A stretch of 64,000 nucleotides of DNA from Methyloglobulus sp. Lineage in GTDB: Bacteria > Pseudomonadota > Gammaproteobacteria > Methylococcales > Methylomonadaceae. Positions within the stretch are counted from its first letter, which is position 1; the number at the start of each line of letters is the position of its first letter. The translations under genes were made by a program, and so were the position numbers. Where the stretch lies: the NCBI GenBank assembly GCA_013141505.1, contig JABFQX010000013.1, positions 1 to 64,000 on the forward strand, read 5' to 3'. Shown piece after piece: positions 16,638-25,327 of this stretch. The notes under the pieces were generated by a model. The model was not told the origin of the DNA. It worked only from the letters and a program-made list of their open reading frames with translations, and made no database searches.

Positions 16638-16661
16638 AATGCCAGACAAGAATCTGGCATT
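16638..16661. other. Perfect 9-bp hairpin
   Basis: AATGCCAGA and TCTGGCATT pair perfectly around a CAAGAA loop. It is followed by AATTTA and not a real T-run, so it is a weak terminator at best. It lies 160 bp after the nested-stem structure and might close the same transcript. Confidence 0.4.
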
Positions 16662-16693
16662 AATTTAGATGACAGCAAAACACCTGAAATAAG

Positions 16694-16707
16694 TTGACCT
16701 AAGTCAA
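16694..16707. promoter_or_regulatory. FNR/ANR/DNR-type palindromic box
   Basis: TTGACCTAAGTCAA is a perfect palindrome that fits the consensus TTGAY-N4-RTCAA bound by FNR/CRP-family oxygen or NO regulators. About 80 bases downstream lie ATACGTAT and TACCTAT, the latter fitting the loose NarL heptamer. No gene begins within 600 bp in that direction, so the site looks orphaned or serves an unseen RNA. Confidence 0.45.
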
Positions 16708-17314
16708 TCGCAGGCCGGTAAAAGCTAAATCAGCGACATCGATTCTAACGTAAATCATTAGGACGGCCTATACGTATAAATACCTATATGGCAAGGTAGC
16801 CTGAATTAAATGTAGTGGAATCGGGCGCGGATAGCGCTTCGATTATTCTGGATTCCGTAAAGCGGCACAGTGCCACAAACTAACCTGTTTTGCCCATCAC
16901 CAAAACGGAAGTTCACTCTTCGTTTATGTCAGGCTTTATTATGTCGCCCTATATTCATTTCTTTCATTACTTACAGCAGCCATTTAGAATTGATGAGGGC
17001 GATTAGATGTCTCCAGCAGCGCAACAGGGCGATGATTTTTAACATTTACAGCAATCAGGCATGAAATATTGTGACTTTTTCTATCCGTTAGCACTCATTT
17101 AGGTGTTTTCAGATCGAGTTGCACTTAGGTAATTGCACCGCGTATAGACTTCATTCAGTTGCTGGCAAGCATTGGAGTATTCAAATACACCATGAGATAT
17201 TGCAGCGGCTAAGCGAATTTTGAATGTACTATGCTGGCTTTATTTACACTGTAAGTATCTTACGACATTGTTTTTTCAGTCACTACTCAATGCCGTTTAA
17301 AAGGAGCATAAGCT
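16708..17314. other. 607-bp stretch without a recognised gene
   Basis: Only short frames with unconvincing composition occur here (longest about 64 codons at 16870-17064, without a ribosome site). The last 100 bases should hold the promoter of the helicase gene, whose GTG is preceded by AAAAGGAGC. Otherwise I see nothing that can be named. Confidence 0.5.
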
Positions 17315-20300
17315 GTGGTAAACAAAAATGTATTTTCAATTAAGAACCTAACCCAGTATTTCCAGCAATCGCTCATTGATTCTGAGCGCATGTGTCCGGC
17401 AGACAAGGATGTGTTGCCGGTGCTTGGTAAAGGCAAGCAAACTAAGCCGACCGATTTTTATATCTCACTTGATTGCACTGCTTGGCTTTCTGGCACTATC
17501 AATCAAGATTTAGCCGAAAAACTCTTCACGTCCAAACAGACAAAAGGTAAGCCGCCACTCAAAGAAATAGAGTTATTGCTTTTTCCAAGAGTCGATTTAT
17601 ACACTGTACGTGGTGCTTGGCGGACTAGTCGAAGTCGCGAGGTTTTGCTGCCACTTAGCATATTTGTTCGGCTACAAAGAAATGGCACCTTTCTTCCCGG
17701 ACGTAATCCGCCGTGGATTCCTCGCGAGTGGCTGTCGCCCAATGCCTGCGCCACCCAACCTTTTGCCGAATTTTCTGTTGTCGATGAATATTTAACCGAT
17801 AACCCTTATCAAGGCGTTGAGACTTGGCCTGATTTACAGCGCTATTGCGTTGATTTACTCGCAGCGGCAACCGGTTACAGCGCACAGATAGAGACGAAAT
17901 ATGTCGGAGACATCGCCAAAGCGCTTTTTAGTATCCCATTACACGAGGAATATTCTCTAACCCAGCAATGTTTATTGCAAATAGAACCGCCTATTGTTGG
18001 TGCAAAAAAAAAGATTATTGGAGTTTTGGAAGCACTGGGGGAAGCGGAAGAATACCCGAATTTGTACCGACGTTTTTGCAGTGGCGAAGATACAGAATTA
18101 AAAGCCAATACGGATTTACAAGCAGACTCGGCTCTCGCGGGTCAGCATATCGCGCAAATGACCGGTGAGTTCCCGCTTTCTCCGAAGCAACGCAACGCCT
18201 TGCATCACTCCTTTAAGCAGGATAGTGGTGAGATTCTTGCCGTAAATGGTCCGCCCGGCACAGGCAAAACGACCTTGCTGCGGTCACTGGTTGCAAACCT
18301 TTGGACACAGGCCGCATTGGCTGAAGTGGAGCCACCCTTGATCGTCGCGGCATCAAACAATAATCAGGCGGTCACCAATATTTTGGCAAGTTTTGCCAAG
18401 GTGGACGAAAGCGGTTTGGCAGAACCCTTGCGAGGACGCTGGTTACCCCGATTAGAAAGCTACGGACTATATTGTTGTTCAAAGGATATTGCCAAGAACA
18501 CTCCGCACCAATATATGTTGTCTGATGGCAAGGGGAATATCAAAGATTTTCAGAATAACGAATACGTGCAAGAAGCCGAAGCCTATTTTTTGCAAAAAAT
18601 ATCAATTTGGTGCGGCGATGAAGTTAAAGATATTGACACAGCAAAAACCCGCTTACATGAACAGTTAAAAAAATCGGTGCAGGAAACGCGACTCATCATC
18701 AAGAAGCTGGAAATATTTTTATCTTATGAGCAAGAAATCATAGGCCATTATTCCAGCTTAGATTTGATGCAGCAAGTATTACGCGATAAGGACACACTTT
18801 GCCATGAACTTAACAATCAACACCAGACCTTAAACCAACAACAGGAGAACATTTACACACTATGGGACAAACGGCCATTCTGGATTCATTTGCTGTTTTG
18901 GCTGCCATCCATTAGAGATCAGCAACGTCGTAAATCCGCTCGTTTGCTGAAAAGTTGGTATGAAGATATCGATATTGATATTTATTCTGATGCCAATATT
19001 GAAAAGTGGTTTGCAAGGCAATTAAAACTTGCCAAAAAAGCGCTCAATGACACCTTGGCTGAAAAAATCCAGATGGAGCAATTAAGGGATGGCTATGTTG
19101 ATGTGCAAGAATTTTTAGAACAGTGGCTTGCCCCGCATAAACCACAAGGCTTTTCAGCGAAAACATTAACAGGGCAGGTTAACGAAATCAATGACCGTGT
19201 TTTCCGTTTCCAGAGCTTTAAACTTGCAAGCCATTATTGGGAAGCGCACTGGTTGCTTGAGCTTAAAACAGTTTTAGCAGATTCCGATGAGAATGAACAA
19301 TCCCCTATAACAAAGCCCAGAAGGTACAGACGTCATGCTAAATTGACTCCCTGCTTTGTCTCTACTTTTTATATGATTCCGGCATTCTTTACTGCTTATC
19401 GAGGTGAAGAGATTCCTCTGTTTGATGAAATTGATTTATTAATAGTCGATGAAGCCGGGCAAGCATTGCCGGAAGTTTCCGTCGCCAGTTTCGCCTTGGC
19501 AAAAAAAGCCGTAATCGTGGGTGATACCGACCAAATTGAACCAGTATGGGGAATTCCAGAAAAAATCGACTTAGCCAACCTGACCTTATTTGACTTATAC
19601 CAGTCCCAGCAACACTACGAATCTTTTTGGAAGAAAAGTGGCCTTTTGGCAAGCGGCGGAAATGTGATGAGAGCAGGCCAACGTCAATGTCGTTACCATC
19701 AGTTTCCTCAATTGCAAAGAGGGTTGTACTTAACTGAGCACCGCCGCTGTTATGACGAAATTATTAGTTATTGTAATCAGTTGGTATATCAGGACGTACT
19801 CGAGCCTTTGAGAGGTACCGCCAACAAACCCGTTCCATGGGGAAGCATGTCGATGATCGAGGTGTTTTCTCCTTCCAAATCTTATGCCGGTAGTCGGGGC
19901 AATGAAGGCGAGGCCACATGTATTGCCCAGTGGCTTAATCAGAATCGGCAAGCTATCCTGGCCTATAGCAGGACAACCAATCCGAGTTGGTCGCAAAAAA
20001 CAGACAAAGAAGTTATCAAATTGTCTGTAGGCGTGGTCACGCCTTTCAATAAACAAGCACGGCTAATTTTAACAAAATTGGCACTGCACAAATTAGGCGA
20101 CATAACTGTGGGTACTGTCCATAAGCTTCAGGGTGATGAGCGAGTACTCATTATTTTTTCCAGCGTTTACGGCGAGAACGATAACGCCATGGGCAAGTTC
20201 TATGATGTCGGCACCAATATGCTAAATGTCGCCGTTTCCCGGGCTAGAGACTGTTTTATTGTGTTTGGCAATCCAAATATTTTTGGCGTAGGCGGCATTG

Positions 20301-20347
20301 GTTCGCCCTCTGGCTTATTGCGGCGGCAACTGACAGTGCTTAAATAG
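17315..20347 (+). CDS. SF1 (Upf1/DNA2-like) helicase-domain protein
   Basis: The product has 1010 residues. After an N-terminal domain of about 280 residues comes a helicase core: Walker A GPPGTGKTT (312-320, Lys318), Walker B IVDEAGQALPE (Glu713), motif III VGDTDQIEPVWG, motif V TVHKLQGDE and motif VI NVAVSRARDCFIVFG. A long insertion with coiled-coil character and a hydrophobic patch (about 440-660) separates motifs I and II. The order fits SF1B RNA/DNA helicases. No partner gene such as a nuclease or methylase is adjacent, so a defence or repair role is open. The start is a GTG with a good AAGGAG site. Confidence 0.85.
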   Translation: MVNKNVFSIKNLTQYFQQSLIDSERMCPADKDVLPVLGKGKQTKPTDFYISLDCTAWLSGTINQDLAEKLFTSKQTKGKPPLKEIELLLFPRVDLYTVRGAWRTSRSREVLLPLSIFVRLQRNGTFLPGRNPPWIPREWLSPNACATQPFAEFSVVDEYLTDNPYQGVETWPDLQRYCVDLLAAATGYSAQIETKYVGDIAKALFSIPLHEEYSLTQQCLLQIEPPIVGAKKKIIGVLEALGEAEEYPNLYRRFCSGEDTELKANTDLQADSALAGQHIAQMTGEFPLSPKQRNALHHSFKQDSGEILAVNGPPGTGKTTLLRSLVANLWTQAALAEVEPPLIVAASNNNQAVTNILASFAKVDESGLAEPLRGRWLPRLESYGLYCCSKDIAKNTPHQYMLSDGKGNIKDFQNNEYVQEAEAYFLQKISIWCGDEVKDIDTAKTRLHEQLKKSVQETRLIIKKLEIFLSYEQEIIGHYSSLDLMQQVLRDKDTLCHELNNQHQTLNQQQENIYTLWDKRPFWIHLLFWLPSIRDQQRRKSARLLKSWYEDIDIDIYSDANIEKWFARQLKLAKKALNDTLAEKIQMEQLRDGYVDVQEFLEQWLAPHKPQGFSAKTLTGQVNEINDRVFRFQSFKLASHYWEAHWLLELKTVLADSDENEQSPITKPRRYRRHAKLTPCFVSTFYMIPAFFTAYRGEEIPLFDEIDLLIVDEAGQALPEVSVASFALAKKAVIVGDTDQIEPVWGIPEKIDLANLTLFDLYQSQQHYESFWKKSGLLASGGNVMRAGQRQCRYHQFPQLQRGLYLTEHRRCYDEIISYCNQLVYQDVLEPLRGTANKPVPWGSMSMIEVFSPSKSYAGSRGNEGEATCIAQWLNQNRQAILAYSRTTNPSWSQKTDKEVIKLSVGVVTPFNKQARLILTKLALHKLGDITVGTVHKLQGDERVLIIFSSVYGENDNAMGKFYDVGTNMLNVAVSRARDCFIVFGNPNIFGVGGIGSPSGLLRRQLTVLK

Positions 20348-20447
20348 CAAGCTCTTTACTGGCAAATATGTGACAACCGGTAAATCTGAATGCCTCAACA
20401 ACCCCCTGAGAAATCCTACTCGATAAAAAAGGGGGGATGATACTTGA

Positions 20448-20963
20448 TTAAATTCGGATGGATGGATCAGGAAATACGTAGTCTGAACTGGCTGGCTTGA
20501 TGTTATGCAGACCCGCTAAATCACCATTAGCATGGCTGCTGTAGGTGCGGATAATGATGTCCAGTAAGCCTTCAACAATGTCGTAATGCGCCAGTTCATT
20601 CAGGTTGATCCATTTTGCATCGGCGACATCACTTTGCGCGATGGGAGTATACTTTTCCTCGTCAACTAGCTCGACAAAATAATCGATAATCACATAATGG
20701 AAGCCTTCCAGCTTTCTTTCCACTAAAGCTACGATGTGTTTCACGTTGATGTCCAGGTTGGTTTCCTCGGAGTACTCGCGCCGACATGCGGCAACAAGCG
20801 TTTCACCCGGCTCAAGCCTGCCGCCGGGTAGTGACCACAAGCCTTTAGCGGGTGGCTGATTACGTTTTATCAATAGTACCTGTTGATGTTTGTTGAACAA
20901 CAAGCCACCTACGCCGATACTGGGGATAGGTATGATGTCGGTTGGCTGATTTTGGCTGGTCAT
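20448..20963 (-). CDS. NUDIX hydrolase
   Basis: The product has 171 residues. It contains a NUDIX box, GGRLEPGETLVAACRREYSEETN, split here as GGRLEPGETLVA and ACRREYSEETN; it matches GX5EX7REUXEE and lacks only the final glycine. It hydrolyses a nucleoside diphosphate linked to another group. The N-terminal VGGLLFNKHQQVLLIKRNQPPAKGLWSLPGG is typical of ADP-ribose pyrophosphatase or MutT-like enzymes, but the substrate cannot be fixed. It converges with the helicase gene. Confidence 0.9.
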   Translation of the reverse strand: MTSQNQPTDIIPIPSIGVGGLLFNKHQQVLLIKRNQPPAKGLWSLPGGRLEPGETLVAACRREYSEETNLDINVKHIVALVERKLEGFHYVIIDYFVELVDEEKYTPIAQSDVADAKWINLNELAHYDIVEGLLDIIIRTYSSHANGDLAGLHNIKPASSDYVFPDPSIRI

Positions 20964-21077
20964 TTCGGCAATTAGATTTTTTGATGAGCGCTGAATGTTT
21001 TTGGTTGTATATTATTAAGCTAAGCCGTTGAATAGCCAAATCTGCTTTTTGAATTAGCAAAAGCATTTTTTGATAAA

Positions 21078-21167
21078 ATGACAGAAACAATTGTTAATTA
21101 TAAAAAACCAAGCATCATTACTTTAGGAATAACAGCCCTGATTATTGTTTTTGGGTTTGATGCGTGA
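21078..21167 (+). CDS. Possible 29-residue membrane peptide
   Basis: An ATG-TGA frame reads MTETIVNYKKPSIITLGITA and on to a hydrophobic end (LIIVFGFDA), a plausible single-span small protein. There is no convincing ribosome site, and it lies in the 323-bp gap before the cytochrome gene. Apart from this I see only promoter-like AT-rich sequence in that gap. Confidence 0.2.
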   Translation: MTETIVNYKKPSIITLGITALIIVFGFDA

Positions 21168-21286
21168 TTCACAGTTATTAATTTGGTATGGCTGTAGGTA
21201 TGGTAAAGATGTACCCTCTTTTCATAGCAAACAATTACCCACTATTAACTTTAGATTTTTGTGTTTAACTCTTTATGAGGTGAGCC

Positions 21287-21853
21287 ATGCGGTTTTTGAT
21301 GCAATCATTGTCTTGTTCATTGTTAATGACCTGTTGCGGACTGAGTGCGGCCTTTGCCGATGATTTATCGTCAGTCGAACAGAAAGCGGCGACTTGTTTC
21401 GCGTGCCACGGCGACAAGGGCAAAGGCAGTGATCCGCACCTCCCCAGTCTGGCGGCGCAGCAATCCGTTTATATCGTCAACCAATTGAATGCGTTCAAGT
21501 CGGGCGAACGAAAAAATCCTGCCATGCAGTCAAAGGCAAGCAATTTAACCACGGAAGATATTAACAATTATGGTGCCTATTTTGCGGTGCAGCAAGCAGC
21601 TAAAGCGGGGGGTGACTCAGGGTTAGCGCAACAGGGCAAGGTAAAAGCCGCGATGTGTTTAGGTTGTCATGGTGGAGCTGGCGAGGGCAACGGTCAGTAT
21701 CCAAGGCTGGCAGGGCAACATCCCGATTATTTGGCTCAGCAACTGAGTCAGTTCAAAAATGGTTCCCGCAAAAATACAACGATGCAAGCGATTGCCGCCA
21801 ACCTTTCGGAAGATGATATAAAAGTATTAGCGGCGTTTTTCGGTTCTTTATAA
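21287..21853 (+). CDS. Diheme cytochrome c4-like protein
   Basis: The product has 188 residues with a signal peptide (to about 24). There are two similar cytochrome c domains, each with CXXCH (CFACH, CLGCH) and a downstream methionine ligand (PAMQSKASNL, TTMQAIAANL). The order and size are those of cytochrome c4, a periplasmic electron carrier to terminal oxidases. It is monocistronic: a strong terminator follows 27 bp after the stop. The start ATG at 21287 follows a GAGGTG ribosome site. Confidence 0.92.
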   Translation: MRFLMQSLSCSLLMTCCGLSAAFADDLSSVEQKAATCFACHGDKGKGSDPHLPSLAAQQSVYIVNQLNAFKSGERKNPAMQSKASNLTTEDINNYGAYFAVQQAAKAGGDSGLAQQGKVKAAMCLGCHGGAGEGNGQYPRLAGQHPDYLAQQLSQFKNGSRKNTTMQAIAANLSEDDIKVLAAFFGSL

Positions 21854-21880
21854 AGCCAGCCACGCTGCTCTAGCTGCACC

Positions 21881-21906
21881 AAAAAGGCGGTTAAACCGCC
21901 TTTTTT
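21881..21906 (+). terminator. Rho-independent terminator after cytochrome c4
   Basis: AAAAAGGCGGT, a TAA loop and ACCGCCTTTTTT form a near-perfect stem with a T-run, just after the cytochrome gene. Confidence 0.92.
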
Positions 21907-22013
21907 ATGGTCGCGCCAATTTCGATTGCCTCTCAGAAAGGCAAATGGTTTATCATAAGCTGATTAACGACTTAGACCTGATTAAACCTAGCTCAAACGA
22001 CACTAAAATAATA

Positions 22014-24257
22014 ATGAATTCGTCAACCATCACACCAACGAACCGCAGTTTAAGCCTGATTCTTTTGTTTGCGGCAACTTTGTTCACCAGCGCGGGACTG
22101 ATGTTTGTCTTGCAGCCGATGTTCGGGAAAATTCTGTTACCGTTGCTAGGCGGATCACCTGCGGTATGGAATACCTGCATGGTGTTTTATCAGAGCATTT
22201 TATTTTTGGGCTATTTATATGCTCATTTTTTGTCTACCCGACAAACGCCGCACCGACAAATTCTGATCCATATTGGCGTTATTTTGCTGAGCTTTCTGGC
22301 TTTGCCAGTCGCGCTGCATGGCGATATATCACCACCTACCGACAGCAACCCAACTTTCTGGTTGCTCAAAGTCTTGTTGCTGTCAATTGGCTTGCCTTTT
22401 TTTGTGGTTTCCACGACCGCGCCCCTGATCCAGAAATGGTTTGCCAATGTCGGCCACCATACCAGCCATGATCCTTACTATTTGTATGCCGCCAGCAATA
22501 CCGGCAGTTTGATTGCCCTGCTCAGTTATCCTTTTGTGCTGGAACCCAATATTGGTTTGGCAAACCAAAAAACGTACTGGAGTATAGGCTTTGTCTTGCT
22601 TGCGTTGTTGATCGCCGGTTGTGCATTTACGGTCTGGAAAGCCCAGCAAGCCAAAGATGTTGTTGAAGACATCGAAAATCAGGATGATGAACTCAGCATA
22701 ATGACTAAATTGCATTGGCTGGCGTTGGCTTTTGTACCATCCAGTTTGCTGCTCGGACTGACCACGTTTATCAGCACCGACATCGCCTCAGTGCCGCTAT
22801 TGTGGATTATTCCACTGACTTTGTACTTGCTGACGTTCATCCTGGTTTTTTCAAAATGGCATGACCGGATCCATCCGTTAATGGTCAATTTGCAGCCTAT
22901 CGTATTGCTGCCCTTTATCGCTTATTCGTTCATCAACCCGGCTGTATTGCCGTACTGGGTAGATTTAGGCTTGCACTTGACGGCCTTTTTTCTTGCTGTG
23001 ATGGTCTGCCACGGGGAGTTGGCGCGATTACGACCCAGCACCAAGCACCTCACCAATTATTACCTGATTATGTCATTTGCTGGCATGTTAGGCGGTATGT
23101 TCAATACCTTCGTTGCGCCGTTTATTTTTAATGCGGTCTATGAATATCCATTGATGATTATTGCCGCGTTGCTGCTTCGCCCTGGCTTAAAAGCGTCTAT
23201 TGGTAGCACTAAAACAGAATGGTTAAAGCAACTTATATTGCCCATTTTGCTAATTATCATCGGACTTTTGATCTTTTTTAACATTGATGATTTACCGCAA
23301 TATCTCGATACCCTTGGCGTTGGCTTGATTCTTTTGGCGGGTTTAACCTATGCGTTCAGGGCGCAGCCGATTACCCTGGCATTATTGACGGGTATCCTGA
23401 TTTTCTTTACGTTTGGTTTGCATGGCTTGCTGTCGAACACTTTGTACCAGGAACGCACTTTTTTCGGGGTGCTGTCAGTACGCGAAACCATGTTGACCAA
23501 TGAACAAGGCCAGCCGGAAAAATACCGGGAGTTTTACCATGGTACAACCAAGCATGGTGCCCAGCGTTTAGGCGCAAATGACTCCCGAACACCGTTGACC
23601 TACTTCAGTCGCCCCGGCCCTATCGGCCAGTTATTCAGCGAATATGACAAAGCCAACGAAAACTGGGTAGTTGGCATTGTCGGACTGGGTGCGGGTACGT
23701 TGACCTGCTACGCAAAGCCCAAGCAGGACTGGACATTCTACGAACTGGATCCGCTGGTCGTGGATGTCGCCAGCAATCCGACCTATTTCACTTATATCAG
23801 CCAATGCAATCCCAAAATGGCGATGAAAGTGGGCGATGCCCGCCTGTCGTTGGAGAAGGAACCAGCCCAGAAGTTTGACCTGTTTGTCATTGATGCTTTC
23901 AGTTCCGACTCGATTCCGACTCACCTATTGACTCAGGAAGCCATAAAACTCTATTTCGATAAGATTAAACCGAACGGTATTTTGGTCTTACACATCACGA
24001 ATCGGCATTTAGCGCTAAAAAATGTGCTGTCCGACCATGCCAAACAATTGCAATTATCAGCTTTAATTCAGGAATTTAAGCCGCAAGGCGATATTCCACT
24101 GGTGGTTGCCACCGATTGGGTGGTTATGGCTAAGTCACCGGAAACATTAGATGTTTTAAGGAAAAGCCAATTAGGGAATTGGCAAAAACTGCCGATTACT
24201 TTCGACGCAAAGTCCTGGACGGATGACTTTACCAACATTGTTACTATCTGGAAGTAA
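22014..24257 (+). CDS. Membrane-fused spermidine-synthase-like protein
   Basis: The product has 747 residues from the ATG at 22014. An in-frame ATG at 21945 with AGAAAGG would give 770 residues, but it lies only 38 bp past a terminator. The first two thirds contain about 13-15 hydrophobic membrane segments. The last third is a methyltransferase-fold domain like spermidine synthase: VVGIVGLGAGTLTCYAKP, YELDPLVVDVA, VGDARLSLE and DAFSSDSIPTHLLTQEA. Such fusions are common in bacteria and their substrate is not established. A decarboxy-SAM aminopropyl transfer is only one possibility. The gene stands alone. Confidence 0.8.
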   Translation: MNSSTITPTNRSLSLILLFAATLFTSAGLMFVLQPMFGKILLPLLGGSPAVWNTCMVFYQSILFLGYLYAHFLSTRQTPHRQILIHIGVILLSFLALPVALHGDISPPTDSNPTFWLLKVLLLSIGLPFFVVSTTAPLIQKWFANVGHHTSHDPYYLYAASNTGSLIALLSYPFVLEPNIGLANQKTYWSIGFVLLALLIAGCAFTVWKAQQAKDVVEDIENQDDELSIMTKLHWLALAFVPSSLLLGLTTFISTDIASVPLLWIIPLTLYLLTFILVFSKWHDRIHPLMVNLQPIVLLPFIAYSFINPAVLPYWVDLGLHLTAFFLAVMVCHGELARLRPSTKHLTNYYLIMSFAGMLGGMFNTFVAPFIFNAVYEYPLMIIAALLLRPGLKASIGSTKTEWLKQLILPILLIIIGLLIFFNIDDLPQYLDTLGVGLILLAGLTYAFRAQPITLALLTGILIFFTFGLHGLLSNTLYQERTFFGVLSVRETMLTNEQGQPEKYREFYHGTTKHGAQRLGANDSRTPLTYFSRPGPIGQLFSEYDKANENWVVGIVGLGAGTLTCYAKPKQDWTFYELDPLVVDVASNPTYFTYISQCNPKMAMKVGDARLSLEKEPAQKFDLFVIDAFSSDSIPTHLLTQEAIKLYFDKIKPNGILVLHITNRHLALKNVLSDHAKQLQLSALIQEFKPQGDIPLVVATDWVVMAKSPETLDVLRKSQLGNWQKLPITFDAKSWTDDFTNIVTIWK

Positions 24258-24425
24258 CGCATTTTTTAAAATGGACTATTATTGTTTGTATTAGGCGATA
24301 TTCAATGCATCGGCTAATTTTTTCAATAACCATTTTATTAAAAAATGCCATTTATGGTGGCTGATGCCAGGAGTCTATTCGCATACCCGCTATGGTTGTG
24401 AAAGATGTTGGACGAGGAGATTCGT

Positions 24426-25055
24426 ATGAGTTCAATGCTGTTAAGACCCTTTCGAAAAACATTGACCACGCATGGGTTGATTTATCTAGCGGATGAAGAA
24501 CAACCCGTTACCATTAAAAATATCTCCATAACAGGCGTGCTTGCCCAGCTAAACAGCAAAGTGGGCAAAAATGACATTCAACGTATTTTCAATACCTTTT
24601 TGGGTTCGACTATCGTCGACATCTATCTCCCGGAAATGCGCTTGGCAGGCGAAGTTGAAGTAATCAGGGTAGATTTGCAGAATGACCATATCCTGCTCGC
24701 CCTGGAATTCAGAAATGTTAACTATGACGTTAACGACCTGTTGTATAAACGTAAAGCCTACCGGAAAAACCTGCCTGGCCCTGGGCAAATTTTATTCAAT
24801 GACGAATATGTTGAGTTTAATGCGGTCAATGTGTCTGTTGACGGCATGATGATCCGTCTTGATGAAACCGTTTATGTTGAACCAGGGCTGGTGACTGTAT
24901 TTGAGTTTAAGAAGTTGGATCTCGAGGGTGAAATAAAAGTAGTTTGGCTTGACCACGTAGCTGGGGGCGGCACCTTGATGGGACTCCAATATGTTCACAT
25001 GGAAAGATCCGCCATTAAAGGCATACCTGAATTTGCCTGGCCTAAAACGGCTTAA
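24426..25055 (+). CDS. Tandem PilZ-like domain protein
   Basis: The product has 209 residues. Two PilZ-like units are seen. The first has RPFRKTL followed by IKNISITGVL (residues about 7-40). The second has RKAYRKNLPG followed by VNVSVDGMMI (about 100-140). The pattern R...R plus (D/N).S..G is that of c-di-GMP binding, but both units have N in place of D in the second motif, so ligand binding is uncertain. I chose the ATG at 24426 because AGGAG lies six bases before it; an in-frame ATG at 24405 has no site. It is followed by the Aas-like gene after 272 bp. Confidence 0.7.
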   Translation: MSSMLLRPFRKTLTTHGLIYLADEEQPVTIKNISITGVLAQLNSKVGKNDIQRIFNTFLGSTIVDIYLPEMRLAGEVEVIRVDLQNDHILLALEFRNVNYDVNDLLYKRKAYRKNLPGPGQILFNDEYVEFNAVNVSVDGMMIRLDETVYVEPGLVTVFEFKKLDLEGEIKVVWLDHVAGGGTLMGLQYVHMERSAIKGIPEFAWPKTA

Positions 25056-25327
25056 ACCTATTGATTAGAATATGGAAATACTTGACTAGAGCGTTGAGCA
25101 GCGTTTTATTAACGCTTATTTCTGTATGTTAACGGCAATTTGTTACCGCCTTCTACCACAATACAAGATCCCCCGTAAAACGCTTCGCCAAGCTATAAGC
25201 CAGCTGATGCCAAAAAAACTGCAATAAATTACTCAAAAAAATCCTGTAAGGTATCCGATATTTTTTTGGTTCGGAACTTTTTGCCGAGATTTTTAAACCT
25301 CTGCTAAGATAACGACAGGAGGCGAAC

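Noticed and set aside
16870-17064. 64-codon plus-strand frame
   Set aside because: No ribosome site, poor composition and no recognisable motif.
21945-22013. Upstream ATG (21945) as start of the spermidine-synthase-like gene
   Set aside because: Although AGAAAGG precedes it, it lies 38 bp past a strong terminator, leaving little room for a promoter; the extra residues are not membrane-like. It remains possible.
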